Positions 19,589 to 25,661 of a stretch of 25,661 nucleotides of DNA are shown in pieces. The stretch is taken from positions 1 to 25,661 of the forward strand of contig JAAMPI010000796.1 of assembly GCA_013054445.1 (NCBI GenBank). Reading direction: 5' to 3'. The DNA comes from Cudoniella acicularis (Eukaryota > Ascomycota > Leotiomycetes > Helotiales > Helotiaceae). A model generated the notes under the pieces. The model did no database searches, was not told where the DNA came from, and saw only the letters and a program-made list of their open reading frames with translations. Position 1 is the first letter of the stretch. Each line of letters starts with the position of its first letter. Both the position numbers and the translations under genes were made by a program.

Positions 19589-22500
19589 ATGGAGAGCGTT
19601 CATGAGGTCGATATCTCATGGATGACGAGCCACAGCTCTAGCAAAGGTATGTCTTAGCTTGCCAGAATTGCGATATGGTTCTGATCGGCCTTCCAATGCT
19701 GTGGAACCAAGATCGACGTATTTCTTGTAGTCAAAAATTTGATACTGACTCTCTTCCTTTCGAAAGACCATCATGCGAAACCACATCCCGCTCCGACCTC
19801 GTCGCCGGCAAAAGAATCGAAGCCGGAACACAATGGCAATGGGCACCAGTCTGCGGAACCTGTTCCAGCCTCCCCGAAACCAATACCTAGCAGGCCGGGC
19901 TTTGCACGCAGCTCTTCGTCGGAAAGAACAGTGACATTGAATGGAACTCTGCCAAAGAACGTATCCCCGTCACCAAGCCCGTCTCGGCGGAATTCTTGGC
20001 TCTCGAGCATATCCTCCAAATTCTCTTCTTCTCCCGGGGCTCATGCTGCTCAGACAGCGGCGCCCGCAAGTTCTCCAACGCCGACTACACCGCCCACGCA
20101 AGATGCTCTTGTGCCTCCCGGCCCATATTCTCCCAAAAACGCCGTGTTGCCTCATGGCGTTAAAGGATCTGGGGATGTGCCATATACGCCAGCACCTCCA
20201 AGATTAACACAGCCCAGCTTTCTGCAGAGTGCTTTGCGAAGGCTATCGTCCTCTGGCGGCCAGCTTTCAGGGGGCCCGCGAGGACCGCAGCACGGTTTGT
20301 GCGAGAGAAAGGTGCTAAATATCGATCGAAATCGAGAACGGTGCCCTATATCAGAGCTAGATCAATCGAAATTGCGAAGGGTAGCATTTTGCGTCGACGT
20401 AGAAATAGCGAGTGGCCCGCGATACAATGATGAAATTGCCGAGGAGAAGCAGAGAGAAAAGAAAGAGAAAAAGAAACTGGTAGAGAAAGGCGAAGGCGAG
20501 GCTCTGAAGCACCCAGAAGAAGTAGAGAAGGAGAAAGAGGAAGATGGAGTAATAAAGGCCTCTGGAGAGAAATTATCCAGCGAACCGGAGAAGGGAGTGT
20601 CTGAAACAACTGCAGAGGTTGAGTTAACTCCCAACGAAAAGGATACCAAAAAGAAAGAGAAGAAGAAGCGAAGTGAAGATGAAAGGAAAGCCAGGAAAGA
20701 GAAAAAGCGGAGACTTGCAGAAGCCAACGGGACTCTTCCTGTAGAGTTGATCAGAAATGCTAGTGATAGTTCCTTGGGCAGTTCTCTTGCAGGACCCGGA
20801 ACCCCGAAAACACAGATATCTCCAACGACCGACCCAGCACGAATATATCGGCGGTGTTGTCAATTGCGAGAAACACCAATCTTAAAGAAGATCACAGAAC
20901 AATTAACTGCTGCAAGCTCCGAGATTGGGATCTCTGGAGTGGTCAATAAACTAGATCTGACGGGGTATTGGCTTCAATTGCCAGACCTTGTGACCTTAGG
21001 GGATTATCTAGCTGTCGTTCCTGTAAAGGAAATACTAATGGAAAACTGCGGCCTTACAGACGAAGGAGTTAGAGTCATTCTGGCTGGCTTACTGGCAGCA
21101 AAAAATCCGGATTATGGGAGAAATCGAGTAAAGAAACTCAAGGACGGCGAAGTACCACAAGGTGGTTTTGTGGAGCGTGTGATCTTTAAAAACAACATCA
21201 AAATTGGTCGAGATGGGTGGCGGTACATTTGCCTGTTCATTAACATGTGTCGCTCCCTCAAGTCGATGGATCTATCAAAAGTTCCCTTTCCACAACCACT
21301 ACCACCAACATCGCCTCCACACCACAGCAGTCATCTTCATAAGACTTTGAGCTCGTCGTCCAACTTGGAGGTCTCATGCCTGTTGTCTAAAGCTCTCGGT
21401 GAGCGCTTAGCGGGAAAAGAGCTCGAACTATTGAATGTGGCAGAGTGTGGTTTAACCACAGAACAACTCGGAGGCCTCATCGATGGTGCCAACAAGTCAG
21501 GATTACGTCGCCTACGGAATGCGGCATGATATCACACCTGAAGGAATGCAACATGTTGCTCGCTTCCTCCGGGACGGGAAGTGCGAAGGATTGGACCTCG
21601 GCGGAAACGACCTGAAGGATCAGCTTAGAGTAATTGCTGATGCCCTGGATAAGGATAGCGATCTTTACGCCCTGAGCCTGGCCGACTGCAACCTTACCCC
21701 GGAATCATTATGGAGTTTATTCCCAACCTTGTTGAGGCTAAAGAATTTCCGGTTCATTGATTTGTCGCAAAATCACGCGCTGTTTGAAGATGAGCCTAGC
21801 GCCTTATCTTTGCTTAGAAGGTACGTGATTGCGATTTTCTTTGGCCAACAAATCAGTGTTGCCTATTTCGGGTACATTCTTGACATTTAGGTGTGTGCGG
21901 CTGGAACTTGAGGCTCAACCGCCTGAAGTCTGGCTGACTCCACCTGCAACCCCCTTGGGCTTCAGCCCTACGACGATTTCAATTTATGGATTCGTTGGCC
22001 AAGAGCTGCAGGTTCCAGGTGCACTACTGCATTGTTAATCCTAAAAGCTTGAGTGCATGACATAATTGTGCTAACATGACTTAGATTTATTCCTAAGATG
22101 CCAATGCTGAAGCGAATGCATCTAGCAGATGTAGCAATGACACCCGAGCAGGCTATTGCACTAGCTGAGATAATACCAGAAAGCCCTGGCTTGGCTCATT
22201 TAAACATACTGGAAAATCCAAAGCTTGCTGTATTGGCAGATGCAAAAGACGAAGCCAGTCAAGAAGAAGCATGCGCTTTGTATGCGTCACTTATGGCAGC
22301 TGTTCGGGTGTCCAACACAATCATCTGTATCGATGTCGAAGTACCATCCAGCACTTCAAGTGAGGTTGTGAAAGCATTAGCCAAACAAGTAGTGGCTTAC
22401 TGTTTACGGAATATGGAGCGTGGCCCCGTCGCTGAAATCAGCAATGCTGTTGCAGCAGTATCAGAACCGCATGGTGGAGAGAAAGAAGTTGCCGTTCCGG

Positions 22501-23561
22501 ATGTCTTACTGCATCTTGTCGGGCATACTGAAGGGACTGATGAAGCTAGTGATGAAGACGAACCTGCACCTGACGATGATTATGTTATAGGAGGCAGCGG
22601 TGTAGTCAAGGCTCTGGGCATTTGTTTGAGTAATAGAGGCAACGACTCAAGAGGGCCGCCATCAGATCGTACCTTTGACTTCTCAGATACAAGCGGCTCG
22701 GCGACACCGAAGACCCCTGTTCGCGGTGGCAAGGCTAAGGACATGTCCAAAAATCTCCTCGGGAGCGCGCGGAAGATACGAGCTCGTCTCCAACCTGCTT
22801 TAGCCAAGGAGTCGACTGCGAAAGATCGAAGCAATTACCGTAAGTTGTTTGCCAAGGCATATTTGACCCCCATGACTAATTTCTTGGCAGATCGCCTCCT
22901 ATTTCTGGATCAGACTCTTGAAGGTATGATTAATCGATTCGAAGACGAGTATCCCGAGACACGAGTCGCTCCTGTCATCACTTCACCGCCTGTTGCAGAG
23001 TTGAGGGAGGCAAGTCCTACCCCAAGCGTGGATCTCTCAGCAAGCCACGATGGACAAGGCTTGGATGACGAAACAGTTATTGTTGAACCACCTATGTCCG
23101 ATGATGAGGATGGGCTTTGTCCGGTGTTGTCTCGGCATAACTCAGATGTCTCACTTGCCTCCCGTGCTCTGAATGAAGAAGAGGGTCGTATGCACCGATT
23201 CGGGCAGCAATTCCGGCGTGACATTCTCAAAACCGATCACGACAATGAAACAAGTGGTAAAGAGCAGCCTCAGCATCTTCAACTTTTGAAAGCGATGGTA
23301 GACGAGTGGGGTGGCGAGGAAATAAGAAACAAGATCCACGAGCAGGGCCACGAAGCGGTCATGGAGGAATTGAGCAAAGAGGCGAGCGTTCTGAAGAAGC
23401 AACTAATAGAGGCAGATCCTGAGGCGTGGACGAAGTTCGTGGAAAGTCAAGAAGCTGCGCAACGAAATCGGCGTTTTGGGGGGCCTACACCGCCGCAGCC
23501 GACGATGCCGACGACAGTGGCAAATGCCGAGGGGGAGGCGAATGAGAGTGCCATTGAGTAG
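19589..23561 (+). CDS. PPP1R37-like LRR protein, putative PP1 regulator
   Basis: Best model: exons 19589-19646, 19767-21820, 22085-22839 and 22891-23561, about 1178 residues once a one-base frameshift near 21515 is allowed for. The first ~220 residues are Ser/Pro-rich and disordered. RRVAF at about 223-227 fits the RVxF docking motif for protein phosphatase 1, followed by VDVEIASG. A Lys/Glu-rich stretch (about 240-330) leads to a ribonuclease-inhibitor-type LRR domain (about 380-745) opening with YRRCCQLRETPILKKI and VNKLDLTGYWLQL. RVxF, then a short helix, then LRRs is the order of vertebrate PPP1R37 and related fungal LRR proteins, which bind and inhibit or target PP1. The C-terminal third is acidic and Ser/Thr-rich, with NYHRLLFLDQTLEGMINRFEDEYPETR formed across the last intron (51 nt). 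As written, the frame hits TGA at 21527; the next base-shifted frame continues the LRR at once (DITPEGMQHVARFL). The gene is probably intact apart from one base. Confidence 0.8.
21515..21529 (+). other. Single-base frameshift in LRR gene
   Basis: Frame one reads SGLRRL, then RNAA and a TGA at 21527-21529. Omitting one base at about 21515 gives LRRLGMRHDITPEG, a normal LRR consensus, and the frame then stays open to the next exon boundary. With this one-base correction the total coding length is an exact multiple of three. There is no splice pair here that keeps the repeat. Either the base is a sequence error or this allele is broken. Confidence 0.75.
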
Positions 23562-25304
23562 GCGATTCGCTATGGTGCAATACTGTCTTTATCGAATGGG
23601 CGTGAATTTGCATGGGTGAGCAGCGTGGGATGGTGATGACTGGCGTTCCGGTCATGAGATAATCATTTGCTTCCCGGGATCGAGTCTCGGTGACAGGATC
23701 GGTCTGGATGCTGGCTTGTTTCCTTATTTGCTTGCTTGCTTGGGGCGTAGGGAGCACCATTTTGGTCTGCCTGCTCTAGGTTGAGCATGAGCGGAATTTT
23801 GCGACGCGTTGCGGTTCTGGGTTTTAGGTTCTGAGCGGGTGGGTGGTACGTAACCCCCCTCATGAGAGTACGGTAGAGGGGGTTATGGTTGTAAATTATA
23901 TGAGATTGATTAGCGTGAGAGAGAGACAGAGGTTTCTTGTATTTATGGGTGGGAAGAGTGAGAGCGGGGAATGAATTCAATGACTCGACTGATGGCCGGG
24001 TGGGTGGATTGAATGATTGAATGGAAGAATTAGTTAATGAGCTAGATTTTATTTATTTAGCTTATTGATTGCTTGGCTTGCTCTCTTTTATTGACTGACT
24101 CGGAATATGAATTATGAATGAGAAGTTTTCTTACTCTATAGGTTGCTTTGAATTGAGAATCTAAAATATTGAATGCAAGTAGCAGGTGAGCTGGGGGTGG
24201 AATTTCTTTTCTCTCCGTTTTTTGCTATCACATCACAATTTCCAGGTATCGAGGTCCCGAGAGAGAAAATAAATAGGAACTCCCTAAATACCAACTATGA
24301 AATGAGTAGTTTAAAATAGGGAGGAGAGGATCTATGATTGATGATTGATGATTGATGATTGATGATTTGGTGGGTGAGTGAGCGAAATTGGAAGACAAAG
24401 AGGGGGGTTTGAGTTACGAAGAGCCAATGACCTTACTATATATGTGTGAGAATACTAAAAGAACGAGAGGTGAGGGTCCTTAGGTTGAGTTGGGTTGAGT
24501 TGACGTGATAATTTCTTTGTGTTGTTATTGATTGATTAATTCGAAGATAAGCCGCTTATGCTTGTGGGTGTATGTGACTATGCAAAAAGTGACTGTGTAT
24601 ACTCGTAAGACTTATTTTACACAGAAATGATCAGTTCAATTCAATTATTAGTTTGTCTAGTGATTACTCTCTCTTGTCCATGTCCTCTATATATATGCCA
24701 ACGCATGTATGTATTTGTATCCATTATTCCCAATTGCCGTTGGGATTTTTCAGATTAACTAACGTATGTGAAGAATGTTTGCCAATTGCCGTGCCATGCC
24801 ATGCTATGTTGAAATGCGATGAAAATTGATTTGGAAAAATGCTTGACCGAGCCTCCTTTTTTCTTTCCTCCTCCTTCTGCCTCCCTTTTCCTTTCTAAAC
24901 CCGGCACGCCCCTTGACGCCAAATTACATCCTCGTAATCCACCAGCCCCAAGGGCCTTTCACGAAACGTTGTGTCGCATGGTTTGCTGGGTTGAAGGAAA
25001 AGTGACGTTGGCACGTGACGGTGTATCAGTCACGTGGCTACTCGATCTCCTTTTCGTTGCATTGCGGCGGGAGTGAGCGAGTGGTGTTAGACGTAATTTC
25101 CGGCATCCCCTTGGCATCCGTCCTCTGATTTTCCCCTCTTCCTCCTGCTCGTCAATTAATGCCAAATTGCCTAATTCGAGCTCAATGCCGATTTCAAATT
25201 CCATTTGCACTTCCAGCTCTCCACGGCCTCCATTTTCCCATCCCAGTCTCAGATTTCACGTCCAAATGTTTCCGTCTTCCTCCTGATTTGGAAATAAACG
25301 GGAT
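23562..25304. other. Long non-coding region with simple repeats
   Basis: No coding frame is supported. The stretch is rich in TGATTGA-like, GGGTGGGTGG and TTGAGTTGGGTTGAG runs, a composition like the left edge of the window. It should contain the 3' UTR of the LRR gene and the 3' UTR of the minus-strand edge gene. The short open frame 24819-25076 (+) lies in pyrimidine-rich DNA and is not called. Confidence 0.5.
24334..24367. repeat. Heptanucleotide tandem repeat ATGATTG
   Basis: Between four and five direct copies of the seven-base unit ATGATTG run head to tail in non-coding DNA. It is a minisatellite-type simple repeat likely to vary between strains. Confidence 0.85.
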
Positions 25305-25661
25305 TCACCTAGTCATCTCACCCCCACTCCCAGCACCGACTCCCATGCCACCAGCTCCAGCCGCCATTCCCATCGTCATCCTCCTCATCTCACTCTGACT
25401 TTCCTCGCATGCTTTACACACACCCCCACCAAACACCCGCGTGTGGCGTCTCCATCCCTCCGCCACGATGATTTCGCCTGTGACTGTGGCGCGCTGGGGA
25501 GCGGCTTGGTGTAAGAACGGCGGCGGGGTGGGGTCGTGTTTTCTTCTTGAGTTAAGGTAGAGGATTGAGAGGTTAATGTTGAGGTTGAAGTGGAAACGGA
25601 GGAGTAGGAGTCTTGGTTTGGGAGGTTGGCGGGGAGGGGCGGGAAGTGTGTTGGTTGGGGG
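25305..25661 (-). CDS. Hypothetical protein, C-terminal part, runs off edge
   Basis: A minus-strand frame enters from the right edge and stays open for 118 codons to a TGA at 25305-25307. It includes ATVTGEIIVAEGWRRHTRVF and then GGGVCKACEES, which look like a conserved fungal protein block with a CxxC pair, followed by a Gly/Met-rich tail. The part nearest the edge is less certain: a second frame (codons starting one base later) is also open from the edge to about 25390 and has a Ser/Thr/Pro-rich composition typical of fungal disordered regions (SSVSTSTSTLTSQSS, RRRSYTKP). The real protein may therefore use the second frame first and the reported one later. The gene start, intron pattern and function lie outside the window. 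I do not recognise a named family. Confidence 0.5.
   Translation of the reverse strand, partial: PPTNTLPAPPRQPPKPRLLLLRFHFNLNINLSILYLNSRRKHDPTPPPFLHQAAPQRATVTGEIIVAEGWRRHTRVFGGGVCKACEESQSEMRRMTMGMAAGAGGMGVGAGSGGEMTR

Noticed and set aside
20362..20727. Minus-strand Phe/Ser-rich frame resembling a membrane protein
   Set aside because: It is the complement of the Lys/Glu-rich stretch of the LRR gene.

Overview
The window reads as nuclear DNA of a filamentous ascomycete (Pezizomycotina). Genes are split by short introns of about 44-155 nt with GTRNGT-like donors, CTRAY-type branch sites and YAG acceptors. The ribosomal protein, GH16, TINA-like and HET families are also of filamentous-ascomycete type. 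A leotiomycete is my guess from the general feel of the proteins, not something the sequence proves. No virus, CRISPR array, rRNA gene or convincing tRNA was seen.

Layout. 1-1452 is non-coding with short tandem repeats at the left edge. 1453-2552 (+) is a decayed protein kinase gene. 2850-4449 (-) is a four-exon F-box/LRR-type gene. 5072-6122 (-) is a two-exon secreted Ser/Thr-rich protein with a six-cysteine tail. 6123-8123 shows no gene. 8124-9402 (-) is a four-exon secreted GH16 beta-glucanase. 9403-11117 shows no gene. 11118-12883 (-) is a decayed HET (heterokaryon incompatibility) gene. From 13570 onward the window is conserved housekeeping DNA: a TINA/Msd1 (ADIP-family) mitotic protein (+, 13570-15664); a convergent HAD-like hydrolase with a C-terminal AKL peroxisomal signal (-, 15907-17321); the divergent 60S ribosomal protein L5 gene (+, 17689-18790); and a large LRR protein with an RVxF motif that looks like a fungal PPP1R37-type PP1 regulator (+, 19589-23561). 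A long repeat-bearing non-coding stretch follows, then the 3' end of another minus-strand gene running off the right edge (25305-25661).

Overall the left half is accessory in character (secreted proteins, F-box, two pseudogenes, long gene-poor gaps) and the right half is a compact core segment. The genes do not form one pathway. The clearest functional links are the shared 367-bp promoter between the HAD gene and RPL5, and a loose cell-cycle/phosphorylation theme between the TINA-like protein and the PP1-regulator-like protein. Most gene models here were rebuilt by joining frames across splice sites and checking phase by hand. The main uncertainties are a single-base frameshift in the LRR gene at about 21515, the long second intron of the HAD gene, and the reading frame of the edge gene.
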